Counted from the stretch's first letter, positions 51,131 to 60,578 are shown. The stretch is 64,000 nt of DNA from a bacterium (GCA_905221105.1 CAJNBW010000008.1:1-64000); one strand, 5' to 3'. Numbers and translations: made by a program. Notes: generated by a model from the letters alone, not told the origin.

Positions 51131-52483
51131 ATGGCAGAAGTAGAAGAGTTACGAGTACAACCCCAAGATATTTTAGCTGAACAATCTGTTTTGGGTGCTA
51201 TCTTTATTGATGAGAGTAAACTTGTCTTTGTTCGAGAATATATTGAGTCTCGGGACTTCTTTAAGTATGCCCATCGTTTGATTTTCCAGGCTATGGTTGA
51301 TTTGTCTGACCGTGGGGACGCTATAGATGCAACAACTGTTCGTAGGATTCTGGACGATCAAGGTGACTTGCATAATATCGGGGGCTTGTCGTACTTAGTT
51401 GAGATTGTTAATTCGGTTCCAACTTCTGCCAATGCGGAGTATTATGCAAAGATTGTTGCTGAAAAAGCGACGTTACGCCGCTTAATCTCTAAGTTGACAG
51501 AATCTGTCAATCAAGCTTATGAGTCATCTCAACCTGCGGATGAAATCATAGCTCAGGCTGAAAAAGGCTTAATAGATGTTAGTGAAAATGCTAATAGAAG
51601 CGGATTTAGAAATATTCGTGATGTACTAAATGTCAACTTTGGGAATCTGGAAGCTCGTTCGCAGCAAACTACAGATATTACAGGTATTGCGACTGGTTAT
51701 CGTGACTTGGATCATATGACGACTGGACTTCATGAGGAGGAGTTGATTATACTAGCAGCTCGTCCAGCGGTTGGTAAGACAGCCTTTGCCTTGAATATTG
51801 CTCAGAATATTGGGACTAAGTTGGATAAGACAGTAGCTATCTTTTCGCTCGAAATGGGTGCGGAAAGCTTGGTAGACCGTATGTTAGCTGCGGAAGGCTT
51901 GGTGGAGTCACATTCTATCCGTACAGGGCAATTGACAGATGAGGAGTGGCAAAAATATACTATTGCTCAGGGTAACTTAGCTAACGCCAGTATCTATATA
52001 GACGATACACCGGGGATTCGGATTACAGAGATTCGCTCACGTGCTCGTAAATTGGCTCAAGAGACGGGAAATCTTGGTTTGATTTTGATTGACTATCTTC
52101 AATTGATTACGGGAACAGGTCGAGAAAATCGCCAACAAGAAGTTTCCGAGATTTCACGTCAGTTGAAAATCCTTGCAAAAGAGCTAAAGGTACCTGTAAT
52201 GGCTCTTAGTCAGCTTTCTCGTGGCGTTGAACAACGTCAGGACAAGAGACCAGTTTTGTCTGATATTCGGGAATCTGGATCTATCGAGCAGGATGCTGAT
52301 ATTGTAGCTTTTTTATATCGTGATGATTACTATGAACGTGGCGGTGAAGGGGAAGATAAAATTCCCAATAATAAGGTAGAAGTTATCATTGAGAAAAACC
52401 GTAGTGGAGCTCGTGGAACGGTGGAATTAATTTTCCAAAAAGAATACAATAAATTTTCAAGTATCTCAAAGAGGGAGGCATAA
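51131..52483 (+). CDS. dnaB: Replicative DNA helicase DnaB
   Basis: The hexameric replication fork helicase (named DnaC in B. subtilis nomenclature). The 450-residue protein has the N-terminal primase-interaction domain (LAEQSVLGAIF) and the RecA-like domain with Walker A ARPAVGKTA, LILIDYLQLI and the arginine-finger region. No intein. It is followed by veg after 1 bp. Confidence 0.97.
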   Translation: MAEVEELRVQPQDILAEQSVLGAIFIDESKLVFVREYIESRDFFKYAHRLIFQAMVDLSDRGDAIDATTVRRILDDQGDLHNIGGLSYLVEIVNSVPTSANAEYYAKIVAEKATLRRLISKLTESVNQAYESSQPADEIIAQAEKGLIDVSENANRSGFRNIRDVLNVNFGNLEARSQQTTDITGIATGYRDLDHMTTGLHEEELIILAARPAVGKTAFALNIAQNIGTKLDKTVAIFSLEMGAESLVDRMLAAEGLVESHSIRTGQLTDEEWQKYTIAQGNLANASIYIDDTPGIRITEIRSRARKLAQETGNLGLILIDYLQLITGTGRENRQQEVSEISRQLKILAKELKVPVMALSQLSRGVEQRQDKRPVLSDIRESGSIEQDADIVAFLYRDDYYERGGEGEDKIPNNKVEVIIEKNRSGARGTVELIFQKEYNKFSSISKREA

Positions 52484-52484
52484 G

Positions 52485-52751
52485 ATGTCAGATGCATTTA
52501 CAGATGTAGCCAAGATGAAAAAAATCAAAGAAGAAATCAAGGCACATGAGGGACAAGTCGTAGAAATGACTTTGGAGAATGGTCGTAAGCGCCAAAAAAA
52601 TAGATTGGGTAAGCTAATTGAGGTTTATCCATCCCTATTTATCGTGGAATTTGGGAATGTTGAAGGAGATAAACAAGCTAATGTTTATGTTGAGTCCTTT
52701 ACTTACTCAGATATCCTTACAGAAAAGAATTTGATTCATTATCTTGACTAA
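52485..52751 (+). CDS. veg: Veg family protein
   Basis: The 88-residue protein has the Veg pattern: small beta barrel with GRKRQKNRLGKLIEVYPSLF and SFTYSDILTE. In B. subtilis Veg stimulates biofilm formation; its role in streptococci is unknown. It closes the gdpP-rplI-dnaB transcript before a terminator. Confidence 0.85.
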   Translation: MSDAFTDVAKMKKIKEEIKAHEGQVVEMTLENGRKRQKNRLGKLIEVYPSLFIVEFGNVEGDKQANVYVESFTYSDILTEKNLIHYLD

Positions 52752-52780
52752 AGTGAGAAATTTTCTCACTTTTTCTTTTT
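52751..52780 (+). terminator. Terminator of veg
   Basis: AAGTGAGAAA / TTTTCTCACTT with T-runs; its T-tail runs into the cbpD cin-box. Confidence 0.9.
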
Positions 52781-52782
52781 TC

Positions 52783-52790
52783 TCCGAATA
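52783..52790 (+). promoter_or_regulatory. cin-box variant upstream of cbpD
   Basis: TCCGAATA differs from the SigX element TACGAATA at one position and follows a T-run. It is 49 bp upstream of the cbpD start. Confidence 0.75.
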
Positions 52791-52839
52791 GTTTAAGTGA
52801 AGGCAATCTTCGATTTATATTATTTTTCAAGGAGGAAGA

Positions 52840-53955
52840 ATGAAAATTTCACCATTTACAGTAACAGAGACAGGGTTTTCTTTTAGAAAATCAGTTAAAA
52901 AGGTTGTTCCTTTTTTAGTAGTAGGATTGATGCTAGCAACGGGTGATAGTGTCTATGCCTATTCTGGAGGGAATGGATCGATTGCGCGTGGGGATGATTA
53001 TCCTGCTCATTATAAAAATGGGAGTCAGGAGATTGACAAGTGGCGGATGTATTCTCGTCAGTGTACTTCTTTTGCAGCATTTCGTTTGAGTAATGTCAAT
53101 GGTTTTGAGATTCCAGCTGCCTATGGAAATGCGAATGAATGGGGCTATCGTGCTCGTCGTGAAGGCTATCGTGTAGATAATAGACCAGCTATTGGATCTA
53201 TTGCTTGGTCTACTGCAGGAACTTATGGTCATGTTGCCTGGGTATCAAATGTAATTGGAGATGAGATTGAGATTGAAGAATACAACTATGGAATAAGAGA
53301 ATCTTACAACAAGCGCACCGTGAAGGCAAATACTATGACGGGGTTTATTCATTTTAAAGATTTGGATGGGGGTAATGTAGTAAGTAGTAGCAAAGTATTC
53401 GATAGTCAACCGTTGTCTTCGACAGGAGGAACACATTATTTTAAGAATAAGGCAGCTATAAAAAATCAACCTTTAGTTAGTGCAACTTCAATTGCATATT
53501 ATTCTCCAGGTGAGAGTGTTCATTATGATCAGGTACTTGAAAAAGATGGGTACAAGTGGTTGAGTTATATATCTTATAGTGGAAGTCGTCGTTATATTCA
53601 GTTAGAGGAGGTTGCGTCATCGCAGAATCAAACAGAAGGTAGTTCCAATGATGTTCTGACTGTTGGTTGGAAAAAAATAAATGGTAGTTGGTATTATTTC
53701 AAATCAGATGGTTCTAAAGCGACAGGATGGCTGAAAGATGGTTCTACCTGGTATTATTTGAAATCATCTGGTGAAATGCAGACAGGATGGTTAAAGGAAA
53801 ATGGTCTGTGGTACTATCTGGATAGTTCAGGGGCAATGAAAACAGGTTGGTATCAAGTCTCAGGTAAATGGTATTATTCTTACTCTTCAGGCGCCTTAGC
53901 TGTCAATACGACGGTAGATGGCTACAGAGTAAACAGTGATGGAGTACGAGTATAG
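52840..53955 (+). CDS. cbpD: Choline-binding murein hydrolase CbpD (fratricin)
   Basis: CbpD is secreted by competent cells and lyses non-competent siblings. The 371-residue protein has a signal peptide (about 1-40), a CHAP domain with Cys75 (RQCTSF) and His131 (YGHVAWV), one SH3b domain (about 180-265) and a C-terminal choline-binding domain of about four WYY-type repeats (about 275-371). Pneumococcal CbpD (about 448 residues, from memory) has two SH3b domains, so this is a shorter allele. AAGGAGG precedes the ATG. Confidence 0.94.
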   Translation: MKISPFTVTETGFSFRKSVKKVVPFLVVGLMLATGDSVYAYSGGNGSIARGDDYPAHYKNGSQEIDKWRMYSRQCTSFAAFRLSNVNGFEIPAAYGNANEWGYRARREGYRVDNRPAIGSIAWSTAGTYGHVAWVSNVIGDEIEIEEYNYGIRESYNKRTVKANTMTGFIHFKDLDGGNVVSSSKVFDSQPLSSTGGTHYFKNKAAIKNQPLVSATSIAYYSPGESVHYDQVLEKDGYKWLSYISYSGSRRYIQLEEVASSQNQTEGSSNDVLTVGWKKINGSWYYFKSDGSKATGWLKDGSTWYYLKSSGEMQTGWLKENGLWYYLDSSGAMKTGWYQVSGKWYYSYSSGALAVNTTVDGYRVNSDGVRV

Positions 53956-53961
53956 AAAATT

Positions 53962-53988
53962 GGGGCAGGAAAAATTTCCTGCTCTTTT
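53962..53988 (+). terminator. Terminator of cbpD
   Basis: GGGCAGGAAA / TTTCCTGCTC followed by TTTT. Confidence 0.85.
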
Positions 53989-54003
53989 CTGTAAGCAGTT
54001 TCC

Positions 54004-54032
54004 TTGACTTTTTTTTTGTTTTGCGCTATCAT
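54004..54032 (+). promoter_or_regulatory. Promoter of the TPP-controlled operon
   Basis: TTGACT (54004-54009), 17-bp spacer, TATCAT (54027-54032). Confidence 0.75.
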
Positions 54033-54043
54033 ATGTCCATATA

Positions 54044-54132
<89 letters not shown>

Positions 54133-54145
54133 AGTCTAATTCTGC

Positions 54146-54178
54146 ACCTTTTCCATATATGGTAAAGGTTTTTCTTTT
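54146..54178 (+). terminator. Riboswitch expression-platform terminator
   Basis: ACCTTT / AAAGGT with inner CCAT/ATGG and a T-rich tail (54146-54178). TATATGG at 54045-54051 can pair with CCATATA at 54153-54159 as an antiterminator, giving a transcription-attenuation switch. Confidence 0.85.
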
Positions 54179-54209
54179 TGTCAAAGGAAAACGAGAAGAG
54201 GAGGTTGTT

Positions 54210-54500
54210 ATGAAAGCAAGCATTGCCTTGCAAGTTTTACCCCTATCGCAGGGGATTGATCGGATAGCTGTTATCGATCAGGTCATTGCTTATCTGCAAG
54301 CTCAAGAAGTGACCATGGTAGTGACACCATTTGAAACGGTCTTGGAAGGGGAGTTTGATGAGCTCATGCGCATTCTCAAAGAAGCGCTTGAAGTGGCTGG
54401 GCAGGAGGCAGATAATGTCTTTGCCAATGTCAAAATAAATGTAGGAGAGATTTTAAGTATTGATGAGAAACTTGAAAAGTATACTGAGACGACACATTAG
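54210..54500 (+). CDS. MTH1187/YkoF-type thiamine-binding protein
   Basis: The 96-residue protein (MKASIALQVLPLSQG...) matches the small ferredoxin-like DUF77 family whose members bind thiamine or its pyrimidine precursor. The start at 54210 has GAGGAGG upstream; an upstream ATG at 54159 lies in the riboswitch terminator. First gene under the TPP riboswitch; it overlaps the permease gene. Confidence 0.85.
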   Translation: MKASIALQVLPLSQGIDRIAVIDQVIAYLQAQEVTMVVTPFETVLEGEFDELMRILKEALEVAGQEADNVFANVKINVGEILSIDEKLEKYTETTH

Positions 54501-55221
54501 TCTATTGGGCTTTCTGGGAGTCTTGTCAATCTGGCAGTTAGCAGGTTTTCTTAAACTTCTCCCCAAGTTTATCCTGCCGACCCCTCTTGAAATTTTCCAG
54601 GCCTTTGTTCGTGACAGAGAATTTCTCTGGCACCATAGCTGGGCCACCTTGAGAGTGGCTTTACTGGGGCTGGTTTTGGGAGTCTTGATTGCCTGTCTCA
54701 TGGCTGTACTGATGGATAGTTTGACTTGGCTCAATGACTTGATTTACCCTATGATGGTGGTCGTTCAGACCATTCCGACTATTGCCATAGCCCCTATTCT
54801 GGTCTTGTGGCTAGGTTATGGGATTCTGCCCAAGATTGTCTTGATTATCTTGACGACAACCTTTCCTATCATCGTCAGCATTTTGGATGGTTTTAGGCAT
54901 TGTGACAAGGATATGCTGACCTTATTTAGTCTAATGCGGGCCAAACCTTGGCAAATCCTATGGCATTTTAAAATTCCAGTCAGCCTGCCCTACTTTTATG
55001 CAGGTCTGAGGGTCAGTGTCTCCTACGCCTTTATCACAACAGTGGTATCTGAGTGGTTGGGAGGCTTTGAAGGATTAGGTGTCTACATGATTCAGTCCAA
55101 GAAACTGTTTCAGTATGATACCATGTTTGCCATTATTATTCTGGTATCGATTATCAGCCTTTTGGGTATGAAATTGGTCGATATCAGTGAAAAATATGTT
55201 ATTAAATGGAAACGTTCGTAG
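54463..55221 (+). CDS. thiX: ABC transporter permease for thiamine precursor
   Basis: The 252-residue membrane protein has six helices and the BPD_transp_1 coupling segment (EWLGGFEGLGVYMIQ). The ATG at 54463 (or TTG at 54460) lies 38 bp inside the previous gene, giving translational coupling. With the lipoprotein and ATPase it forms a ThiXYZ-type importer, probably for hydroxymethylpyrimidine or formylaminopyrimidine. Confidence 0.9.
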   Translation: MRNLKSILRRHISLLGFLGVLSIWQLAGFLKLLPKFILPTPLEIFQAFVRDREFLWHHSWATLRVALLGLVLGVLIACLMAVLMDSLTWLNDLIYPMMVVVQTIPTIAIAPILVLWLGYGILPKIVLIILTTTFPIIVSILDGFRHCDKDMLTLFSLMRAKPWQILWHFKIPVSLPYFYAGLRVSVSYAFITTVVSEWLGGFEGLGVYMIQSKKLFQYDTMFAIIILVSIISLLGMKLVDISEKYVIKWKRS

Positions 55222-55258
55222 AAGTAGAATGTTTCAAAAAAGAAAAGAGGAAATCAAA

Positions 55259-56266
55259 ATGAAAAAAACATGGAAAGTGTTTTTAACGCTTGTAACAGTT
55301 CTTGTAGCTGTTGTGCTTGTGGCCTGTGGTCAAGGAACTGCTTCTAAGGACAATAAAGAAGCAGAACTCAAGAAGATTGACTTTATCCTAGACTGGACGC
55401 CAAATACCAACCACACAGGGCTTTATGTTGCCAAGGAAAAAGGTTATTTTAAAGAAGCTGGAGTGGATGTTGATTTGAAATTGCCACCTGAAGAAAGCTC
55501 TTCTGACTTGGTGATCAATGGCAAGGCGCCATTTGCAGTTTATTTCCAAGACTATATGGCTAAAAAATTGGAAAAAGGTGCAGGAATTACTGCCGTTGCC
55601 GCTATCGTAGAGCACAATACATCAGGAATCATTTCTCGTAAATCTGACAATGTAAGTAGTCCAAAGGACTTGGTTGGTAAGAAATACGGAACTTGGAATG
55701 ACCCAACTGAACTTGCTATGTTGAAAACCTTGGTAGAATCACAAGGTGGAGACTTTGAGAAGGTCGAAAAAGTACCAAACAACGACTCAAACTCCATCAC
55801 ACCGATTGCCAATGGTGTCTTTGACACTGCTTGGATTTACTACGGTTGGGATGGAATCCTTGCAAAATCTCAAGGTGTAGATGCTAATTTCATGTATTTG
55901 AAAGACTACGTTAAAGAATTTGACTACTACTCACCAGTTATCATCGCAAACAATGACTATTTGAAAGATAATAAAGAAGAAGCTCGTAAAGTCATCCAAG
56001 CTATCAAAAAAGGTTACCAATACGCTATGGAACACCCAGAGGAAGCTGCAGATATCCTCATCAAAAATGCACCTGAACTTAAGGAAAAACGTGACTTTGT
56101 CATCGAATCTCAAAAATACTTGTCAAAAGAATACGCAAGCGACAAGGAAAAATGGGGGCAATTTGATGCAGCTCGCTGGAATGCCTTCTACAAATGGGAT
56201 AAAGAAAATGGTATCCTTAAAGAAGATTTGACAGACAAAGGCTTCACCAACGAATTTGTGAAATAA
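55259..56266 (+). CDS. thiY: Pyrimidine/thiamine-precursor-binding lipoprotein (ThiY/NMT1-like)
   Basis: The 335-residue protein has a lipoprotein signal with lipobox LVAC (Cys23) and an NMT1/THI5-like domain (DFILDWTPNTNHTGLYVAKEKGYF) typical of ThiY. The start at 55259 follows AGAGGAAAT; upstream in-frame ATG belongs to the permease end. It shares a base with the ATPase start. The TPP riboswitch supports a thiamine-precursor substrate. Confidence 0.92.
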   Translation: MKKTWKVFLTLVTVLVAVVLVACGQGTASKDNKEAELKKIDFILDWTPNTNHTGLYVAKEKGYFKEAGVDVDLKLPPEESSSDLVINGKAPFAVYFQDYMAKKLEKGAGITAVAAIVEHNTSGIISRKSDNVSSPKDLVGKKYGTWNDPTELAMLKTLVESQGGDFEKVEKVPNNDSNSITPIANGVFDTAWIYYGWDGILAKSQGVDANFMYLKDYVKEFDYYSPVIIANNDYLKDNKEEARKVIQAIKKGYQYAMEHPEEAADILIKNAPELKEKRDFVIESQKYLSKEYASDKEKWGQFDAARWNAFYKWDKENGILKEDLTDKGFTNEFVK

Positions 56267-56994
56267 TGACAGAAATTAGACTAGAACACGTAAGCTATGC
56301 CTATGGTCAGGAGAGGATTTTAGAGGATATCAATCTGAAAGTCACTTCGGGTGAAGTAGTCTCTATTTTAGGCCCAAGTGGTGTTGGAAAAACCACCCTC
56401 TTTAATCTAATCGCTGGGATTTTAGAAGTCCAGTCTGGGAGAATTGTCCTTGACGGCGAGGAAAATCCTAAGGGGCGCGTGAGTTATATGTTGCAAAAGG
56501 ATCTACTCTTGGAGCATAAGACGGTGCTTGGCAATATCATCCTGCCCCTCTTGATTCAAAAGGTGGATAAGGCGGAGGCAATTGCCCGAGCGGATGAAAT
56601 TCTTGCGACCTTCCAGTTGACAGCTGTACGGGACAAGTATCCTCATGAACTTAGTGGCGGGATGCGTCAGCGTGTAGCCTTGCTTCGAACCTACCTTTTC
56701 GGGCACAAGCTCTTTCTCTTAGACGAAGCCTTTAGCGCCTTGGATGAGATGACAAAGATGGAACTCCACGCTTGGTACCTTGATATTCACAAACAGTTGC
56801 AGCTAACAACCTTGATTATTACTCATAGTATCGAGGAGGCACTCAATCTCAGCGACCGCATTTATATCTTGAAAAATCGCCCTGGGCAGATTGTTTCAGA
56901 AATTAAACTAGATTGGTCTGAAGATGAGGACAAGGAAGTCCAAAAGATTGCCTACAAACGTCAGATCTTGGCAGAATTAGGCTTAGATAAGTAG
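56266..56994 (+). CDS. thiZ: ABC transporter ATPase for thiamine precursor
   Basis: The 242-residue ATPase has Walker A GPSGVGKTT, signature LSGGMRQR and Walker B LFLLDEAFSALD. TAATG overlap with the binding-protein gene. It energises the importer and ends at a terminator. Confidence 0.93.
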   Translation: MTEIRLEHVSYAYGQERILEDINLKVTSGEVVSILGPSGVGKTTLFNLIAGILEVQSGRIVLDGEENPKGRVSYMLQKDLLLEHKTVLGNIILPLLIQKVDKAEAIARADEILATFQLTAVRDKYPHELSGGMRQRVALLRTYLFGHKLFLLDEAFSALDEMTKMELHAWYLDIHKQLQLTTLIITHSIEEALNLSDRIYILKNRPGQIVSEIKLDWSEDEDKEVQKIAYKRQILAELGLDK

Positions 56995-57001
56995 AAAAAT
57001 A

Positions 57002-57043
57002 GGGAGTTGGTGAAGATTATCCTTTACCAGCGCCCTTTTTCTT
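57002..57043 (+). terminator. Terminator of the thiamine-precursor operon
   Basis: GGG plus GTTGGTGAAG pairs with CTTTACCAGC plus CCC (57002-57035), followed by TTTTT. Confidence 0.85.
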
Positions 57044-57064
57044 TTAAAAATGAGAAAATTTCGG

Positions 57065-57087
57065 TATAATAGTCAAAGATAGTCAAG
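57065..57087 (+). promoter_or_regulatory. ctsR-clpC promoter with CtsR operator
   Basis: TATAAT (57065-57070) directly abuts AGTCAAA-GAT-AGTCAAG (57071-57087), the CtsR heptad repeat with 3-bp spacer. Autoregulated heat-shock control. Confidence 0.9.
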
Positions 57088-57112
57088 GTTTAAAGAGAGA
57101 GGTGGGTTTGTA

Positions 57113-57571
57113 ATGAGATTTAAAAATACATCGGATCATATTGAGGCCTACATCAAGGCAATTTTAGATCAATCTGGTATCGTGGAGTTGCAGCGGAGTC
57201 AGTTGGCAGATACCTTCCAGGTTGTTCCTAGTCAGATTAACTATGTGATCAAGACACGCTTTACGGAAAGTAGAGGATACTTGGTTGAAAGTAAGCGTGG
57301 TGGTGGAGGCTACATTCGCATAGGACGGATTGAGTTTTCCAGTCATCATGAAATGCTCCGCGATTTGCTTTACTCAATTGGTGAGCGAGTTAGTCAAGAA
57401 ATTTATGAAGATATTCTGCAGCTTTTAGTTGAGCAGGAATTGATGACCAAGCAGGAGATGAATTTGCTACTAGCAGTAGCTTTGGATCGCGTTCTAGGAG
57501 AAGAAGCTCCAGTCCTTCGTGCTAATATGCTACGACAGGTCATACAAGAGGTAGATAGAAAAGGGAAGTAA
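57113..57571 (+). CDS. ctsR: Class III stress repressor CtsR
   Basis: The 152-residue repressor has an N-terminal winged HTH (about 1-70) with the glycine-rich heat-sensing loop RGGGGYIRI (about 62-70) and a C-terminal dimerisation domain. It represses clp genes at the CtsR box found upstream. clpC starts 1 bp after its stop. McsA/McsB are absent between the two, as in other streptococci. Confidence 0.97.
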   Translation: MRFKNTSDHIEAYIKAILDQSGIVELQRSQLADTFQVVPSQINYVIKTRFTESRGYLVESKRGGGGYIRIGRIEFSSHHEMLRDLLYSIGERVSQEIYEDILQLLVEQELMTKQEMNLLLAVALDRVLGEEAPVLRANMLRQVIQEVDRKGK

Positions 57572-57572
57572 G

Positions 57573-60005
57573 ATGAACTATTCAAAAGCATTGAATGAAT
57601 GTATCGAAAGTGCCTACATGGTTGCTGGCCATTTCGGAGCTCGTTACCTAGAGTCTTGGCACTTGTTGATTGCCATGTCCAATCATAGTTATAGTGTGGC
57701 AGGGGCGACTTTAAACGATTATCCATATGAGATGGACCGTTTAGAAGAAGTCGCTTTGGAATTGACTGAAACGGACTATAGCCAGGATGAAATCTTTACG
57801 GAGTTACCGTTTTCTCATCGCTTGCAGGTCCTCTTTGACGAAGCAGAGTATGTAGCGTCAGTGGTCCATGCTAAGGTGCTAGGGACGGAGCACGTCCTTT
57901 ATGCGATTTTGCATGATGGTAATGCCTTGGCAACTCGTATCTTGGAGAGGGCTGGTTTTTCTTATGAAGACAAGAAAGATCAGGTCAAGATTGCTGCCCT
58001 TCGTCGAAATCTAGAAGAACGTGCAGGTTGGACTCGTGAAGACCTCAAGGCTCTACGCCAACGCCATCGTACAGTAGCTGACAAGCAAAATTCTATGGCC
58101 AATATGATGGGCATGCCGCAGACTCCGAGTGGTGGTCTCGAGGACTATACGCATGATTTGACAGAGCAAGCTCGTTCTGGCAAGTTAGAACCAGTCATTG
58201 GTCGGGATAAGGAAATCTCGCGTATGATTCAAATCTTGAGCCGTAAAACCAAGAATAATCCTGTCTTGGTTGGGGATGCTGGTGTCGGGAAAACAGCCTT
58301 GGCGCTTGGTCTTGCCCAGCGTATTGCTAGTGGTGATGTACCTGCGGAAATGGCTAAGATGCGCGTGTTAGAGCTGGATTTGATGAATGTCGTTGCAGGG
58401 ACACGCTTCCGTGGTGACTTTGAAGAACGTATGAACAATATCATCAAGGATATTGAAGAAGATGGCCAAGTCATCCTCTTTATCGATGAACTCCACACTA
58501 TCATGGGTTCTGGTAGTGGAATTGACTCAACTCTGGATGCGGCCAATATCTTGAAGCCAGCCTTAGCGCGTGGAACTTTGAGAACGGTTGGTGCGACCAC
58601 TCAGGAAGAATATCAAAAACATATCGAAAAAGATGCGGCCCTTTCTCGTCGTTTCGCCAAAGTGATGATTGAAGAGCCAAGTGTTGCAGACAGCATGATC
58701 ATTTTGCAAGGTTTGAAGGCGACTTATGAGAAGCACCATCGTGTGCAAATCACAGATGAAGCGGTTGAAACAGCTGTCAAGATGGCCCATCGTTACTTGA
58801 CTAGTCGTCACTTGCCAGACTCTGCTATCGATCTCTTAGATGAGGCGGCAGCAACAGTGCAAAATAAGGTAAAGCATGTAAAATCAGACGATTCAGGTTT
58901 GAGTCCAGCTGACAAGGCCTTAATGGATGGTAAGTGGAAACAAGCTGCTCAACTAATTGCTAAAGAAGAGGAAGTGCCTGTCTATAAAGACTTGGTGACA
59001 GAGTCTGATATTTTGACCATCTTGAGTCGTTTGTCAGGTATCCCTGTTCAAAAATTGACGCAAACAGATGCTAAGAAATACTTGAACTTGGAAATAGAAC
59101 TCCATAAACGTGTCATCGGTCAAGATCAAGCTGTTTCAAGCATTAGCCGTGCCATTCGCCGCAACCAGTCAGGGATTCGCAGTCACAAGCGTCCGATTGG
59201 TTCCTTTATGTTCCTAGGGCCTACAGGTGTCGGTAAGACCGAATTAGCCAAGGCTTTGGCAGAAGTCCTCTTTGATGACGAATCTGCTCTTATTCGCTTT
59301 GATATGAGTGAATATATGGAGAAATTCGCAGCCAGCCGTCTCAACGGAGCTCCTCCGGGCTATGTGGGTTATGAAGAAGGTGGGGAGTTGACCGAGAAGG
59401 TTCGCAACAAACCATACTCTGTTCTTCTCTTTGACGAGGTAGAAAAAGCCCACCCAGACATCTTTAATGTGCTCTTGCAAGTCTTGGATGACGGTGTCTT
59501 GACAGATAGCAAGGGGCGCAAGGTTGACTTTTCAAATACTATTATTATCATGACATCGAACCTTGGTGCGACTGCCCTTCGTGATGATAAGACTGTTGGC
59601 TTTGGGGCTAAGGACATTCGTTTTGACCAAGAAAATATGGAAAAACGCATGTTTGAAGAGTTGAAAAAGGCTTATAGACCTGAGTTTATCAACCGTATTG
59701 ATGAAAAGGTGGTATTCCATAGCTTGTCTAGCGACCATATGCAGGAAGTAGTGAAGATTATGGTCAAACCTTTAGTGGCAAGTTTGGCTGAAAAAGGTAT
59801 TGACTTGAAATTACAAGCTTCCGCACTGAAATTGCTGGCAAATCAAGGATATGACCCAGAGATGGGAGCTCGTCCACTTCGCAGAACTCTGCAAACAGAA
59901 GTGGAAGACAAGTTGGCAGAACTTCTTCTTCAGGGAGATTTAGTGGCAGGCAGCACACTTAAGATTGGTGTAAAAGCAGGCCAGTTAAAATTTGATATTG
60001 TATAA
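57573..60005 (+). CDS. clpC: ATP-dependent Clp protease ATPase ClpC
   Basis: The Hsp100 unfoldase partner of ClpP. The 810-residue protein has a double N domain (about 1-145), AAA1 with Walker [10 protein letters not shown] (about 235-243), a short middle domain around [22 protein letters not shown]2 with Walker [10 protein letters not shown] (about 548-556) and a C-terminal D2-small domain. Repressed by CtsR with its upstream neighbour. Confidence 0.97.
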   Translation: MNYSKALNECIESAYMVAGHFGARYLESWHLLIAMSNHSYSVAGATLNDYPYEMDRLEEVALELTETDYSQDEIFTELPFSHRLQVLFDEAEYVASVVHAKVLGTEHVLYAILHDGNALATRILERAGFSYEDKKDQVKIAALRRNLEERAGWTREDLKALRQRHRTVADKQNSMANMMGMPQTPSGGLEDYTHDLTEQARSGKLEPVIGRDKEISRMIQILSRKTKNNPVLVGDAGVGKTALALGLAQRIASGDVPAEMAKMRVLELDLMNVVAGTRFRGDFEERMNNIIKDIEEDGQVILFIDELHTIMGSGSGIDSTLDAANILKPALARGTLRTVGATTQEEYQKHIEKDAALSRRFAKVMIEEPSVADSMIILQGLKATYEKHHRVQITDEAVETAVKMAHRYLTSRHLPDSAIDLLDEAAATVQNKVKHVKSDDSGLSPADKALMDGKWKQAAQLIAKEEEVPVYKDLVTESDILTILSRLSGIPVQKLTQTDAKKYLNLEIELHKRVIGQDQAVSSISRAIRRNQSGIRSHKRPIGSFMFLGPTGVGKTELAKALAEVLFDDESALIRFDMSEYMEKFAASRLNGAPPGYVGYEEGGELTEKVRNKPYSVLLFDEVEKAHPDIFNVLLQVLDDGVLTDSKGRKVDFSNTIIIMTSNLGATALRDDKTVGFGAKDIRFDQENMEKRMFEELKKAYRPEFINRIDEKVVFHSLSSDHMQEVVKIMVKPLVASLAEKGIDLKLQASALKLLANQGYDPEMGARPLRRTLQTEVEDKLAELLLQGDLVAGSTLKIGVKAGQLKFDIV

Positions 60006-60009
60006 AAAC

Positions 60010-60038
60010 GAGGTCGGGACAAAGTTCCCGACCTCTTT
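60010..60038 (+). terminator. Terminator of clpC
   Basis: GAGGTCGGGA / TCCCGACCTC followed by TTT. Confidence 0.9.
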
Positions 60039-60077
60039 ATGTACTATCATGAGCTGGCTTTTCTGTTGCGACTGTTT

Positions 60078-60308
60078 TTATGAATGGCTATTTTTCTTAG
60101 GATTACTCATGATGCGAATGAATAAATCTTTGTATTTATATTTTAAATAGGTTTCGTGTAAGTACAATAAAGCTATATCTACAATCATAAAAATGGTTAT
60201 TAAGTAAAATAAATCAAATGTAGTCTGAGCGTAGCGAACTGCAGACTGATAAGAACAGAAAGCTCCCAAAATAAACCAAGGCAGATACTTGTAATACTTA
60301 TTTAGCAT
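60078..60308 (-). CDS. Small two-helix membrane protein (76 aa), unknown
   Basis: I do not recognise this family. The 76-residue protein has two predicted transmembrane segments (about 9-26 and 33-52) and a basic tail. A ribosome site AGGAG lies 10 bp upstream, a -10 TATAAT is on the minus strand near 60340, and a perfect cre sequence lies about 53 bp upstream of its start, so it is probably expressed and carbon-regulated. Confidence 0.6.
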   Translation of the reverse strand: MLNKYYKYLPWFILGAFCSYQSAVRYAQTTFDLFYLITIFMIVDIALLYLHETYLKYKYKDLFIRIMSNPKKNSHS

Positions 60309-60360
60309 AAGAGTGCATCTCCTATATTCTAGTTCACTATTATTATATTCCTTTGTCTAA

Positions 60361-60374
60361 TGCAAGCGATTACA
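60361..60374 (-). promoter_or_regulatory. CcpA cre site
   Basis: TGCAAGCGATTACA matches TGNAANCGNTNNCA at every defined position. It sits upstream of the -10 of the small membrane protein gene, where CcpA could block transcription. Confidence 0.75.
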
Positions 60375-60423
60375 AAAACAAATTCAAATTTTAAAAGAAA
60401 AATCTCCTGTTTTTCTGTTTTAT

Positions 60424-60431
60424 TACGAATA
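60424..60431 (+). promoter_or_regulatory. Orphan cin-box (SigX promoter)
   Basis: Perfect TACGAATA after a T-rich stretch, 148 bp upstream of the lipoprotein gene with no annotated gene directly behind it. Confidence 0.75.
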
Positions 60432-60451
60432 GAATAGTAGGAGGAGTAAAG

Positions 60452-60487
60452 GTGTTTAAATTATGTGAGATTTTTAAAATAGTTTAG
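60452..60487 (+). CDS. Possible 11-residue ORF behind the orphan cin-box
   Basis: A GTG start 7 bp after a strong AGGAGG (60439-60444) opens a frame of 11 codons (MFKLCEIFKIV) ending at TAG. The ribosome site is better than that of most genes here. Whether it is translated, or whether the element is a non-coding leader or a decayed gene, cannot be told. Confidence 0.3.
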   Translation: MFKLCEIFKIV

Positions 60488-60495
60488 ATAAATTG

Positions 60496-60524
60496 TTGAC
60501 ATATTTGAACCCCAATGTTACAAT
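60496..60524 (+). promoter_or_regulatory. Promoter of the lipoprotein gene
   Basis: TTGACA (60496-60501), 17 bp, TACAAT (60519-60524), a good sigma-A promoter. Confidence 0.8.
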
Positions 60525-60578
60525 TATATTACAAAAAGATTTCTTTATGTTTCTAAAATATTACAAAGGAGTAGAAAA

